Positions 43,901 through 52,528 of a DNA stretch of 64,000 nucleotides are shown here, piece by piece. Made by a program: the position numbers and the translations under genes. The notes under the pieces were generated by a model that saw only the letters and a program-made list of their open reading frames with translations, made no database searches and had not been told where the DNA came from. Source of the stretch: Mycolicibacterium sp. ND9-15 (lineage in GTDB: Bacteria > Actinomycetota > Actinomycetes > Mycobacteriales > Mycobacteriaceae); contig NZ_CP142362.1 of NCBI RefSeq assembly GCF_035918395.1, forward strand, positions 1,153,501 through 1,217,500. Reading direction: 5' to 3'. Numbering within the stretch: the first letter of the stretch is position 1; every line of letters begins with the position of its first letter.

Positions 43901-44581
43901 TCAGGGCTGCACCCGGCAGTGTGCGGTCAGCAGCAACCTGTCGTAGGTGGAGCGGGGCGGCAACTCGTCGTCGTAGGTCAACCCGAGGAAATCCGTGACG
44001 ACTTGCTCGGCCAGCGCTCGCAGTTTGGTATTCGTCTCCTGCGAACGCCACCTGAGCAGTTCGAACGCCGAGTCCGCGGAGATCCGGTAGATCAACATCA
44101 GCATGCCCTTGGCCTGCTCGATAGGCCCGCGGGCCTCGGCCATCTCGACCGCCGCGCTGAACACCTCGTCGCGCCGCTTGACCGTCGACGGGGTGACGTC
44201 GACATAGAAACCGTGGGTTCCGACCACCTGGTCTCCGTCGTCGAAGAGCTGGTCGCCGACCACCACGACGTGATGCACCTCGCCGTTGGTGTCGATAATC
44301 CGGTGGCGGGTGGAGAACGCGCCCGCCGTGCGGCGGATCTCGTCAAGTGTCGCCGCGACCTGGCCATAGTCTTCGGGATGTTTGTGAGACAGCACGAGGT
44401 CGGTCGTCGGTTGCGCGGTACCCGGCTCGTAGCCGTGTATCCGTTCGACTTGTGGCGACCACTCCCAGTGTTCGTCGGCGAAGTAGAACCGGAACCAGCC
44501 GACCCGATGCGGATCGCCGCCGGCGAGAGCTTGCTCGACGGGTGTCTGCCCGTCGTCGGACTCAACCAGCTCGTCGGTCAT
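43901..44581 (-). CDS. PAS-ANTAR domain regulator
   Basis: A 226-residue protein. Residues about 25-140 are a PAS domain (GWFRFYFADEHWEWSPQVERIHGY, HPEDYGQVAATLDEIRRTAG); residues about 145-205 are an ANTAR domain (AEARGPIEQAKGMLMLIYRISADSAFELLRWRSQETNTKL). ANTAR proteins bind paired RNA hairpins and prevent transcription termination; PAS would sense the signal. The ATG at 44581 is used because the PAS homology starts after it; a longer frame exists upstream. The RNA targets are unknown. Confidence 0.87.
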   Translation of the reverse strand: MTDELVESDDGQTPVEQALAGGDPHRVGWFRFYFADEHWEWSPQVERIHGYEPGTAQPTTDLVLSHKHPEDYGQVAATLDEIRRTAGAFSTRHRIIDTNGEVHHVVVVGDQLFDDGDQVVGTHGFYVDVTPSTVKRRDEVFSAAVEMAEARGPIEQAKGMLMLIYRISADSAFELLRWRSQETNTKLRALAEQVVTDFLGLTYDDELPPRSTYDRLLLTAHCRVQP

Positions 44582-44590
44582 GAATCGCAG

Positions 44591-44618
44591 GTTAACGCGC
44601 ACCCCCGCACTCGGGTAT
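44591..44618 (+). promoter_or_regulatory. Weak SigF-like promoter before the Mrr-like gene
   Basis: GTTA-N18-GGGTAT; the -10 is perfect, the -35 has one mismatch and the spacer is one base longer than usual. Confidence 0.3.
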
Positions 44619-44692
44619 TGCGGCAGGTCCGGTATTCGTTTTCCGGACAATCGGCGCAGCCGGTGTCAGTATGCCGTCCTAGGATTCGTCGG

Positions 44693-45256
44693 GTGACGGT
44701 GAAGGTGTACCCGGTGGCGGCCGCCGCTTCGGGCGTCGGAGCGTGGCTCCTCGGGGTCGCCCCGCAGTGGAGCCTGGCGCTCGGGCTCGTCACGCCACTG
44801 CTTGTCGTCGCGGCGCCGAGATTCCTCGCCGGGGCGTTAGTCGGCGCGATGACTCCCGGTGCCCGCGAGGACGTCACCGCGGCGATGTCGGGTGCCGAGT
44901 TCGAGGACTACGTCGCGCGCACGGCCCGGTCGTGCGGCGCGCCGGTGATCATGACCGCCATCACCGGCGACTGGGGTGTCGACATCATCGTCGGCAAGCG
45001 GCCGAATCGTCTTGCGGTTCAGTGCAAGCGCCAGTCCCGTCCCGTCGGCGCCAGCGCGGTGCAGGAAGTGGTCGCGGGCGCGCCGATGCAGGACTGCGCC
45101 AAGACCATGGTCGTGACGAACCACGGATTCACCTCTGCTGCACGCAAACTCGCCGCACTTCACGGATGCGAGCTGGTCGGCGGGGCGGACCTCCCGCGTC
45201 TGCGGTCGACGATCCGGCGGCTGCTGGAACCGTCGGCGCCGACCGAGATCAGTTGA
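44693..45256 (+). CDS. Membrane-anchored Mrr-like restriction endonuclease domain protein
   Basis: A 187-residue protein. Two short hydrophobic segments come first (AAASGVGAWLLGVAPQWSLA, LVTPLLVVAAPRFLAGALVG). From residue about 65 an Mrr-type PD-(D/E)xK fold follows: SGAEFEDYVARTARSCG, GDWGVDIIVGK with the metal-binding Asp, LAVQCKRQSRPVG with Q-x-K, and AKTMVVTNHGFTSAARKLA. Such proteins cleave modified or foreign DNA or act in repair. The GTG start is at 44693. It overlaps lat tail to tail by 8 bases. Confidence 0.8.
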   Translation: MTVKVYPVAAAASGVGAWLLGVAPQWSLALGLVTPLLVVAAPRFLAGALVGAMTPGAREDVTAAMSGAEFEDYVARTARSCGAPVIMTAITGDWGVDIIVGKRPNRLAVQCKRQSRPVGASAVQEVVAGAPMQDCAKTMVVTNHGFTSAARKLAALHGCELVGGADLPRLRSTIRRLLEPSAPTEIS

Positions 45257-46601
45257 GCGCGTCGCGCACCGCGGCCACCGCCGCGTCGATCTCCGCCCTC
45301 GTCACGGTCAAGGTGGGGCGGAACCGCACACTCTCGCCGCCGCTCGGCAGCACGATCACCCGCCGGTCCCACAGCTCGCGAATCAACTCGTCGCGCAGCG
45401 CCGGCGTGGGCAGACTGAACGCACACATCAAGCCGCGGCCCCGGACATCGAGGACGTCGCCGGGGAACTCCGCGGCCAGCGCCTCGAGCCGGTCCAGCAG
45501 GTAGCGGCCGGCCTTCGCGGCGCGCAACACGAGTCCGTCGGCCTCGATGACCTCCAGGATCCGGCGTGCGCGCACCATGTCGGCGAGGTTGCCGCCCCAC
45601 GTCGAGTTGAGCCGCGAACTCACGGAGAAGACGTTGTCGGCCACCTCGTCGACCCGGCGGCCGGCCATGATGCCGCAGACCTGGGTCTTCTTGCCGAACG
45701 CGACCACGTCGGGCGTCACGCCGAGTTGCTGGTAGGCCCACGTCGTTCCCGTCAACCCGCAGCCGGTCTGTACCTCGTCGAAGATCAGCAGTGCGTCGAA
45801 GTCATCGCACAGGTCCCGCATCGCGGCGAAGAACTGCGGCCGGAAGTGCCGGTCGCCGCCCTCACCTTGGATCGGTTCGGCGATGAAGCACGCGATGTCG
45901 TGCGGATGCGCCTCGAACGCCGCCCTTGCCTGGCGCAGCGACTCCGCCTCGACCGCGTCCATGGCTTCGTCGTCCAAGCCGGGGCGGACCACCGGCGCAT
46001 CGATACGCGGCCAGTCGAACTTCGGGAACCGTGCCACCTTGTCGGGGTCGGTGTTGGTCAGCGACAGCGTGTAGCCGCTGCGACCGTGGAAGGCGCCGCG
46101 CAGGTGCAGCACCTTCGTGCCCAGACCGGGATCGAGTCCCCGCGACTCGTTGCGTCTGCTCTTCCAGTCGAACGCCGCCTTGAGCGCGTTCTCGACCGCG
46201 AGCGCGCCGCCGTCGACGAAGTACAGGTGTGGCAGGGCCGGGTCCCCCAGCACGCGCACGAATGTGTCGACGAACCGGGCCATCGGCACGGTGTACACGT
46301 CGGAGTTGCTCGGCTTGTTGACGGCGGCCCGTGCGAGTTCGGCGCGGAACTCCCGGTCGCCGGCCAACGACGGATGGTTCATGCCCAGCGCCGAGGACGC
46401 GAAGAACGTGAACATGTCCAAGAAGCGCTCACCGGTCCTGGCGTCCACTAGAAACGACCCGTGGGACCGTTCGAGGTCTAGCACCAGGTCCAGGCCGTCG
46501 GCGAGGATGCTGCGGGCCAGGACGTCACGCACCTCGTCGGGGCCGACGACATCCGCTTGCGGCAGCGCAGACCGGTAGCTTGGCACAAAAATATCGGTCA
46601 T
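45249..46601 (-). CDS. lat: Lat, L-lysine 6-aminotransferase
   Basis: A 450-residue PLP-dependent class III aminotransferase that moves the epsilon-amino group of lysine to 2-oxoglutarate, giving aminoadipate semialdehyde. It has VDGGALAVENALKAAFDWK, GAFHGRSGYTLSLTNT, LIFDEVQTGCGLTG, and VAFGKKTQVCGIMAGR with the PLP-binding Lys; RLNSTWGGNLADM is the Lat-specific stretch. In M. tuberculosis it is strongly induced in persistence. Pcd (53760-55334) uses its product. The 5' end is AT-rich and apparently leaderless. Confidence 0.96.
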   Translation of the reverse strand: MTDIFVPSYRSALPQADVVGPDEVRDVLARSILADGLDLVLDLERSHGSFLVDARTGERFLDMFTFFASSALGMNHPSLAGDREFRAELARAAVNKPSNSDVYTVPMARFVDTFVRVLGDPALPHLYFVDGGALAVENALKAAFDWKSRRNESRGLDPGLGTKVLHLRGAFHGRSGYTLSLTNTDPDKVARFPKFDWPRIDAPVVRPGLDDEAMDAVEAESLRQARAAFEAHPHDIACFIAEPIQGEGGDRHFRPQFFAAMRDLCDDFDALLIFDEVQTGCGLTGTTWAYQQLGVTPDVVAFGKKTQVCGIMAGRRVDEVADNVFSVSSRLNSTWGGNLADMVRARRILEVIEADGLVLRAAKAGRYLLDRLEALAAEFPGDVLDVRGRGLMCAFSLPTPALRDELIRELWDRRVIVLPSGGESVRFRPTLTVTRAEIDAAVAAVRDALN

Positions 46602-47006
46602 GCGTTCATTTTATTCGATGTTTTCCGGCCAACCGATCATCTCAGGCGATTTACTTCGGCGCCTCCGTTCTCACCAGCGGCGGACCCGGTGTTCATCTCC
46701 GATCCATGCGACCGCAAGTCGCCGTTCACCGGGTCAGACAACTATGGCCGCATCAATTGCCCCAGCGACGTGGTCGAACGGCGCCGAGCCATCACTACCG
46801 GTTTCCGCGTATAGGCTTCGAGCACCCGGCCCGAAGCCTTGCCACGATTCCCGGTGTGGCACCACGAAAGGAAGGGCATTCATCGCGAATCGGTTTGGGC
46901 GGCAGACGGCCGCCGACGAATTGGTCTTACGGTGGGTGGTCGAGGTGACGCGATCTGCGCAGGCACTACAGCCGTCGACGCCGTGCCTCATTCCGGACCG
47001 GCCGTC
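46602..47006. other. lat-ctpI divergent intergenic region
   Basis: 405 bases without a supported gene. Next to lat the sequence is unusually AT-rich (CATTTTATTCGATGTTTTCC) and includes the lat -10; it is a plausible LrpA-binding stretch, because Lrp sites are AT-rich (inference). The ctpI open frame is open from 46839, but its translation before 47007 resembles nothing known. Confidence 0.4.
46608..46613 (-). promoter_or_regulatory. -10 hexamer (TAAAAT) of a leaderless lat promoter
   Basis: TAAAAT on the minus strand lies 6 bases before the lat ATG, with no room for a Shine-Dalgarno. No clear -35. Confidence 0.5.
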
Positions 47007-50000
47007 ATGAGGCTGCTCGGCTCGTCGCGCAAGCTCGTCCAACTCGCGGGGGGGACGGCACTCTTGGCGGGCGACGCCGCGCTCGGCGCCGGGCGGGCCG
47101 TCGCGGGCACCGCCACCGGAGTGGTGACCGATGTCGCGACGGGCGCAGCGTCGACCGCCCGCGCCGCGGCCGGGATGATCCAGGACGCGGCGGCGGGCGC
47201 ACCGGCCGCGGCACGCACCGCGGCCGCCATCACGTCCGAGGCCCTCGGCGGGCACCCCGTCAAGCGCACCAGCCGCCTGAACTCGCACCACTGGATCGAA
47301 GTGTGCGGCCTGAGCGGACCCGACGCCGACGCGATCGCCGAGGAAGTGCTCGCCTCCGTGCACGCCGTCGACGGGGTCACCCACGCCGAGATCAACCGCT
47401 CGGTGGCGCGCGTGATCGTCACCACCGAACCCGCGGGACCCGCCGCCGACCTGGCAGTGGTCGTGGCCGACGCCGAACGCCGCGCCCGAACCGGGCCCTG
47501 CGGCGAGCGGCACCGGTCGCTCACGCTGCCCGGAGACGACGCGCTGCTGGCGGCACGGACGCTGGGCGCGCTGGCCGCCGCCGTCGGGCTCGGTCTGTCG
47601 GTGACCGGAAACACGCTGCGCCTGCCGAGGGGGCCGGACCTGCTCTCGGTGATACCCACCGCGGCCGCCAACGTCCCGCAGGTGCGCCGCCAGTTCGAGA
47701 GAAGGCTCGGCCGCGACAGCACCGACTTGTTGCTGAGCCTGATGTCCGCCGCGTCCGCGGGGCTGACCGCCTCACCGACCTCCGCGGCCGCCGAGGCCGC
47801 CACTCGCACGCTGCTCGCCGCGGAGGCGTGGCACGCCCGATTGGCGTGGCGGCGCCACGAACCGCGACTGGCCGTCTCTCCGCCGGAGGGTGGCTTCCCG
47901 GATCGCGGCACCCTGGAATGGGACTACGGTCCAGGCGAGCGCTATTCGGAGCGGATCGGCGAACTCGGCCTGGTGGCCGCGGCCATGGTCGGTGCGGTGA
48001 CCCGCAACCCGACCATCGCAGGAAGTGCCGCACTGGTGACCGCGCCCAAACCGTCACGAGCCGCCCGGGAAGCGTTCGGCTGTGCGATGACGCGCGGCCT
48101 GACCACCCGGCACAACGCCGTCGTCGTCCGGCCGCGAGCATTGCGGCACCTGGACCGACTCGACGCGATCGTCATTGATCCGCGCACTCTCTATACCGAT
48201 CGACTGACGGTGACTCGCGTTGTCGGAGTGACGAATTCACGCCGCGCCCGCGCCTGGGAGGCGGTCCGGGCGGCGCTGGACGCCGACGGCTTGCAGCCGG
48301 GCTGGCACGAGCTCGCCACCATTCCGGGAGCGGGTCGGTCGGGCAAGGCACTGGTGAGCCCGGTACGCGATCCCCTCGCCAATGCCGTGGTCACCGAGGC
48401 GCGACGGACCAAGCCGCGAGTGACGTCGGTCGCTGACGACGGGCTGCGCTCGCTGGCCCAGGGTTTCGACCGGCTGCATCCCGTCGGCGACTCGATCGAC
48501 GAGGCGCTGGCCGCGGCGATAACCGAACTGAAAGCCGACGGCGCCACCATCGCACTGTTGACCACGCCGGCCATGTCGGCCAACCAGGATGTCGACCTCA
48601 CCATCGGCCTGGAACGTCCCGGCCGCCCGCCGTGGGGCGCCGACGTGTTCGTGCCGGACCTGTTGTCGGTCTGGCGCATCCTGCACTCGCTACCGACGGC
48701 GCGAGCCGTCACCGCCAGGGGCGTGCGACTGTCGGTGTCCGCCACCGCGCTCGGCGCGCTGATGCTGATACCCGGCGTGCCCGGGAGCGGTCCGGAATCG
48801 GTGAACGTCGGCGTCATCGGCGCGCTGTGGTCGGGGTTCACCGCAGGCAACAAGGTGTTCAGGGACCGGGCACCGGAGCCCGAGACCACACACGACTGGC
48901 ATGCGATGCCGGTCACCGAGGTGCAGCGCCTGTTACCCCGCCCACCCGACGAACAGCCCGATGTGTCAACAGGTTTGGCCGATCTGCCCCCGCTGCGCGT
49001 GCTCGGACGCGTCGCCACGTGGTCGTGGCATCTGGCGCGCGATTTCGCCGTGGAGATGCGGGCGGACCTCGCCGATCCCATCACGCCGCTGCTGGCCACC
49101 GGGGCCGTGGCCAGCGCACTGCTCGGTTCGCCGCTGGACGCCGCGCTGGTCGGTGGTGTGCTGTTGGCCAACGCTGCACTGTCGGCCGAGCAGCAGTTGC
49201 ACGCCGAACGGATTCTGCAGCGGTTGATGGCCGTCGAGGAGCCGCTGGCTCGACGGCGGGTCGGCCCACTCGATCAAGGCGGCAAGGAAAAGGTGCCGGC
49301 GAACCGGTTGCGCCCCGGCGACATCATCGAAGTGCGCGCCGACGAGATCGTCCCCGCCGACGCGCGGCTGCTCGCGGCCACCAACGTCGAGGCCGACGAG
49401 TCGACGCTGACCGGAGAGTCGCTGCCAGTGCCCAAGCAGTCCGATCCCACACCGGGAGCACCGCTGGCCGAACGGGCATGCATGCTCTACGCGGGCAGCA
49501 CTCTGGTGGCAGGCACCGCAATCGCGATCGTCACCGCGGTCGGGTCGCGCACCGAGATGCGCCGCGCGTTGGCGATGGCGCCGGAGAAGTCGCGCGAGAT
49601 CGGCCTACAGCGCCAGCTGAGCCGGATCACCAAACGCGCACTGCCCTTCAGCGTGGGCGGCGGCGCCCTGGTCGGTCTGCTCAGCCTGGCCCGCGGCACA
49701 CCGCTGCGCGAGGCCGTGGGCAGTGCCGTCGCATTGACCGTGGCCGCCGTTCCCGAGGGACTGCCGCTGGTCGCCACGCTGGCACAGTTGGCCTCCGCCC
49801 GGCGACTCAGTGGCGAGTCGGTGCTGATCCGCAACGCTCAGTCGATCGAGGCGCTGGCTCGACTGCAAGTGGTGTGCTTCGACAAGACCGGAACGCTCAG
49901 TGAGAACCGGCTGCAGGTCAAAGCGGTACGCGCGATTGACGACCTCACCGAGGAACAAGCGCTCGACGCGGCCCTGACCACGATCTACGTCCGGCCGGGT

Positions 50001-51506
50001 CATCGAGCCCATCACGCCACCGACGACGCGATCCGCCGGGCCGTCCACGGTGACGAGAACCCAGCAGGCACGACCGCGATCGAGCGCGATGCGTTCCTGC
50101 CATTCCAGGCCGGCCGGCCGTTCGCGGCAGCGATCGTCGGCACCCGGCTCACCATCAAGGGCGCGCCCGAGATGCTCGCATCCGCCCTGACCCAAGCCAA
50201 TGGTCCGGTGGTGGCCGCGGTCAACGACATGGCCGCCAAGGGCCTGCGGGTGATCGCCGTGGCCGAGCGTCAACTCACCCCGGAGCAGGCCGCGGCCGCG
50301 GCCGCCGACGCCGCCGCGTTCGAGGAGTTGTGCCGTTCAAACCTGACCCCCATCGGGCTCCTCGGACTGGCCGACACTCCACGAGAGAGTGCGCAGGAGG
50401 TCCTGAAGGAACTCGTCAACCGGGATATCGGAATCCGGCTGATCACCGGCGACCATCCGGTCACCGCGGCGGTCATCGCCGGCGAACTCGGCCTGGCGGT
50501 CGCCGCCGAGCAAGTGATCACCGGTGCCGACTGGGAGTGCCTGACGACAGACGAACGCGCCGATGCGGTGCGCTCGCGGCTCGTCTACGCCCGAATGTCA
50601 CCCGAACACAAGATCGACGTGGTGCGGACGCTGGAACGCATCGGCCTGGTGACGGCCATGGTCGGCGACGGCGCCAACGATGCGGCGGCTATCCGGGCGG
50701 CGAGCGTCGGGGTCGGGGTGGCCGCGCGCGGCAGCGATCCGGCCCGCACCGCCGCCGATGTGGTGCTGCTGGACGGACGGATCGAGGCCTTGCTCGACGC
50801 CCTCGACGAGGGTAAGCAGCTGTGGCGCCGCGTCCAGTCGGCAGTATCGATGCTGCTGGGCGGCAACACCGGCGAGGTCACGTTCGCGCTCGTCACCAGC
50901 CTGCTGACCGGGCGCTCCGTCCTCAACGCCCGGCAGATGCTGTTGGTCAACATGTTGACCGACGCATTGCCGGCCGCGGCGCTGGCCGTCAGCCGGCAGA
51001 CCGACACGACGGGACAGGTGGACCTGGACGAAGCGGCGATGTGGCGCGCGATCGGCGTCCGCGGCGCAGCGACCACCGTCGGGGCCACGTCGGCGTGGGT
51101 GATGGCGAGGGTGACGGGCACTGGGCAGCGCGCCTCCACCGTTGCGCTGATCGGGCTGGTGTCGACGCAGTTGGCCCAGACCCTGATCGACTCCCGCAGC
51201 CCGCTGGTGGTGCTCACGGCGGCGGGTTCGTTCGCGACGTTGGCCGGGATCATCAGCACACCCGGCCTCAGCCAGGTCTTCGGCTGCACGCCGGTGGGTC
51301 CCCTCGGCTGGGGTCAGGCGTTCTCGGCCACGGCGGTGGCAGCCCTGCTGTCGACGACCGCTCCGGAGTTGCTCAGCCGCGCCACGGACGCGGTGCGGGA
51401 ACGCATCGCGTCCATCGTGGACGACGAGTCAGTCGCCGTCGTCGACGACGACGATGCCGGCCTGCACGAGGATGGCGTAGATGGCTCGGACCGGCGGAGT
51501 GAGTAG
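47007..51506 (+). CDS. ctpI: CtpI-type giant P-type ATPase
   Basis: A 1499-residue protein, about twice the size of an ordinary P-type ATPase. The C-terminal half is a complete pump: STLTGESLPVPKQ (actuator), AVPEGLPLVATLAQLASARRL, VCFDKTGTLSENRLQ (phosphorylated Asp), ITGDHPVTAAVIAGELG and MVGDGANDAAAIRAASVGVG. The N-terminal half contains a degenerate copy (LDAIVIDPRTLYTDRLT where DKTGT should be) after an Ala/Gly-rich start and a heavy-metal-domain-like stretch (VHAVDGVTHAEINRSVARVI). The ion is unknown; relatives are proposed to move Ca or Mg. The ATG at 47007 is chosen; GTG 46983 is possible. Confidence 0.85.
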   Translation: MRLLGSSRKLVQLAGGTALLAGDAALGAGRAVAGTATGVVTDVATGAASTARAAAGMIQDAAAGAPAAARTAAAITSEALGGHPVKRTSRLNSHHWIEVCGLSGPDADAIAEEVLASVHAVDGVTHAEINRSVARVIVTTEPAGPAADLAVVVADAERRARTGPCGERHRSLTLPGDDALLAARTLGALAAAVGLGLSVTGNTLRLPRGPDLLSVIPTAAANVPQVRRQFERRLGRDSTDLLLSLMSAASAGLTASPTSAAAEAATRTLLAAEAWHARLAWRRHEPRLAVSPPEGGFPDRGTLEWDYGPGERYSERIGELGLVAAAMVGAVTRNPTIAGSAALVTAPKPSRAAREAFGCAMTRGLTTRHNAVVVRPRALRHLDRLDAIVIDPRTLYTDRLTVTRVVGVTNSRRARAWEAVRAALDADGLQPGWHELATIPGAGRSGKALVSPVRDPLANAVVTEARRTKPRVTSVADDGLRSLAQGFDRLHPVGDSIDEALAAAITELKADGATIALLTTPAMSANQDVDLTIGLERPGRPPWGADVFVPDLLSVWRILHSLPTARAVTARGVRLSVSATALGALMLIPGVPGSGPESVNVGVIGALWSGFTAGNKVFRDRAPEPETTHDWHAMPVTEVQRLLPRPPDEQPDVSTGLADLPPLRVLGRVATWSWHLARDFAVEMRADLADPITPLLATGAVASALLGSPLDAALVGGVLLANAALSAEQQLHAERILQRLMAVEEPLARRRVGPLDQGGKEKVPANRLRPGDIIEVRADEIVPADARLLAATNVEADESTLTGESLPVPKQSDPTPGAPLAERACMLYAGSTLVAGTAIAIVTAVGSRTEMRRALAMAPEKSREIGLQRQLSRITKRALPFSVGGGALVGLLSLARGTPLREAVGSAVALTVAAVPEGLPLVATLAQLASARRLSGESVLIRNAQSIEALARLQVVCFDKTGTLSENRLQVKAVRAIDDLTEEQALDAALTTIYVRPGHRAHHATDDAIRRAVHGDENPAGTTAIERDAFLPFQAGRPFAAAIVGTRLTIKGAPEMLASALTQANGPVVAAVNDMAAKGLRVIAVAERQLTPEQAAAAAADAAAFEELCRSNLTPIGLLGLADTPRESAQEVLKELVNRDIGIRLITGDHPVTAAVIAGELGLAVAAEQVITGADWECLTTDERADAVRSRLVYARMSPEHKIDVVRTLERIGLVTAMVGDGANDAAAIRAASVGVGVAARGSDPARTAADVVLLDGRIEALLDALDEGKQLWRRVQSAVSMLLGGNTGEVTFALVTSLLTGRSVLNARQMLLVNMLTDALPAAALAVSRQTDTTGQVDLDEAAMWRAIGVRGAATTVGATSAWVMARVTGTGQRASTVALIGLVSTQLAQTLIDSRSPLVVLTAAGSFATLAGIISTPGLSQVFGCTPVGPLGWGQAFSATAVAALLSTTAPELLSRATDAVRERIASIVDDESVAVVDDDDAGLHEDGVDGSDRRSE

Positions 51507-51683
51507 ATGGACACCGGCGGTGATCAGTGTGTCGGGGCTGGCAGTGCGCGTGAAGTCGGACACACCCGAAAGGTAGCCTCGCCAGTGGGTGAATTCGGGG
51601 ACATCCAGTTGAACGGGGTGCGAAATGTTCGATAAGGCGCGGTCGTTTGTCGCCTCCCATCGCGACGCCTCCGAGCTCGTCAA
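51429..51683 (-). CDS. Doubtful small ORF antisense to the ctpI end
   Basis: An 84-residue frame overlapping the last 78 bases of ctpI and the first part of the next gene on the other strand. The middle part (FTHWRGYLSGVSDFTRTASP, LLTPPVRAIYAILVQAG) has GC-rich third positions in the only stretch (51507-51624) not covered by other genes, but no ribosome-binding site supports the ATG. It may be a real short gene with a later start or chance. Confidence 0.25.
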   Translation of the reverse strand: MTSSEASRWEATNDRALSNISHPVQLDVPEFTHWRGYLSGVSDFTRTASPDTLITAGVHLLTPPVRAIYAILVQAGIVVVDDGD

Positions 51684-52011
51684 AGAAGCTGAGAAGTTCG
51701 CGGTTCGGCTTCCGGTGGTGGGCCGGATCGGGGTCCCGCCGCCCGATCAGCTCGCGTTCTTCGGAGTCCTAGGGGTGCTGGCCGCTCTCGGCGCGATCGA
51801 GTGGCCGGTAGCGGCGGCCATCGGCATCGGGCAGGTCGTGGTCGCGCGGCATTTCGACGACCGAGAGCCCGTCGCCGACGGGTCTCGCCCGGACGCACCG
51901 GCGGCCTCGCCCAAGGCCCCGGCGAAGAAGGCCACCGCAAAGAAGACACCCGCCAAGAAGGTGCCCGGTAAGAAGATGCCCGGTAAGAAGACAACCTCCC
52001 GCGGCACCTGA
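51625..52011 (+). CDS. Membrane protein with Lys-rich tail, paralog of 56262-56669
   Basis: A 128-residue protein. One hydrophobic stretch (LAFFGVLGVLAALGAIEWPVAAAIGIGQVVV, about residues 43-73) is followed by a tail of repeated AKK/GKK motifs from about residue 95 (APAKKATAKKTPAKK). Such tails resemble those of mycobacterial HupB and suggest nucleic-acid or polyphosphate contact. The GAIEWPV part aligns with GLVEWPV of the protein at 56262-56669. Function unknown. The ATG follows GGGGTGCGA. Confidence 0.7.
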   Translation: MFDKARSFVASHRDASELVKEAEKFAVRLPVVGRIGVPPPDQLAFFGVLGVLAALGAIEWPVAAAIGIGQVVVARHFDDREPVADGSRPDAPAASPKAPAKKATAKKTPAKKVPGKKMPGKKTTSRGT

Positions 52012-52020
52012 CCGGAATTA

Positions 52021-52497
52021 TTACGGCACATAGCGCCGTCCACTGTAGAACGTTTGCAGGATGATCGTGCTGCGCGTCTGGACGTTAGCCGCAGTGCGGA
52101 TGCGCTGCAGCAGCGTCTCCAACGCTCGCGCCGACTCGACGTGGACCAACAGGATGTAGTTGTCCTCGCCCGCCACGGACTGACAGGACTCGATTTCGGC
52201 GATCTGCTCGAGGCGGGCCGGAGCATCATCGGGTTGGGACGGATCGAGAGGAGTGATGGCCACGAACGCCGACAACATGTGCCCGAGCGCGGCCGGATCG
52301 ACCCGTGCGGTGTACCCGCCGATGACGCCGCGCGACTCGAGTCGACGAACCCGCGACTGCACCGCCGAGACCGAAAGGCCGGCCGTCGCGGCGAGATGGG
52401 CCAGCGTGGCGCGACCGTCGGCCACAAGTTCGCGCGTCAGGATGCGATCGATCTCGTCGAGCTGCGCGACGGCGGGGTGGTCCTCGGCTTCACCCAT
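52021..52497 (-). CDS. lrpA: LrpA, Lrp/AsnC regulator of lysine catabolism genes
   Basis: A 158-residue Lrp/AsnC protein. The N-terminal helix-turn-helix is ATLAHLAATAGLSVSAVQSRVRRL; the C-terminal RAM ligand domain has FVAITPLDPSQPDD and SVAGEDNYILLVHVES. In M. tuberculosis LrpA regulates lat and is induced in starvation. The ATG at 52497 (MGEAEDHP) is preferred to the upstream frame, which would overlap the divergent hglS-like gene. It lies head to head with hglS-like and pcd. Confidence 0.93.
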   Translation of the reverse strand: MGEAEDHPAVAQLDEIDRILTRELVADGRATLAHLAATAGLSVSAVQSRVRRLESRGVIGGYTARVDPAALGHMLSAFVAITPLDPSQPDDAPARLEQIAEIESCQSVAGEDNYILLVHVESARALETLLQRIRTAANVQTRSTIILQTFYSGRRYVP

Positions 52498-52528
52498 GGC
52501 CGCACTGTATCCGAGCGGGTGACCCGCG

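Noticed and set aside
46580..46948. Plus-strand frames in the lat-ctpI gap as genes
   Set aside because: No start signals, mixed codon use and no recognisable sequence.
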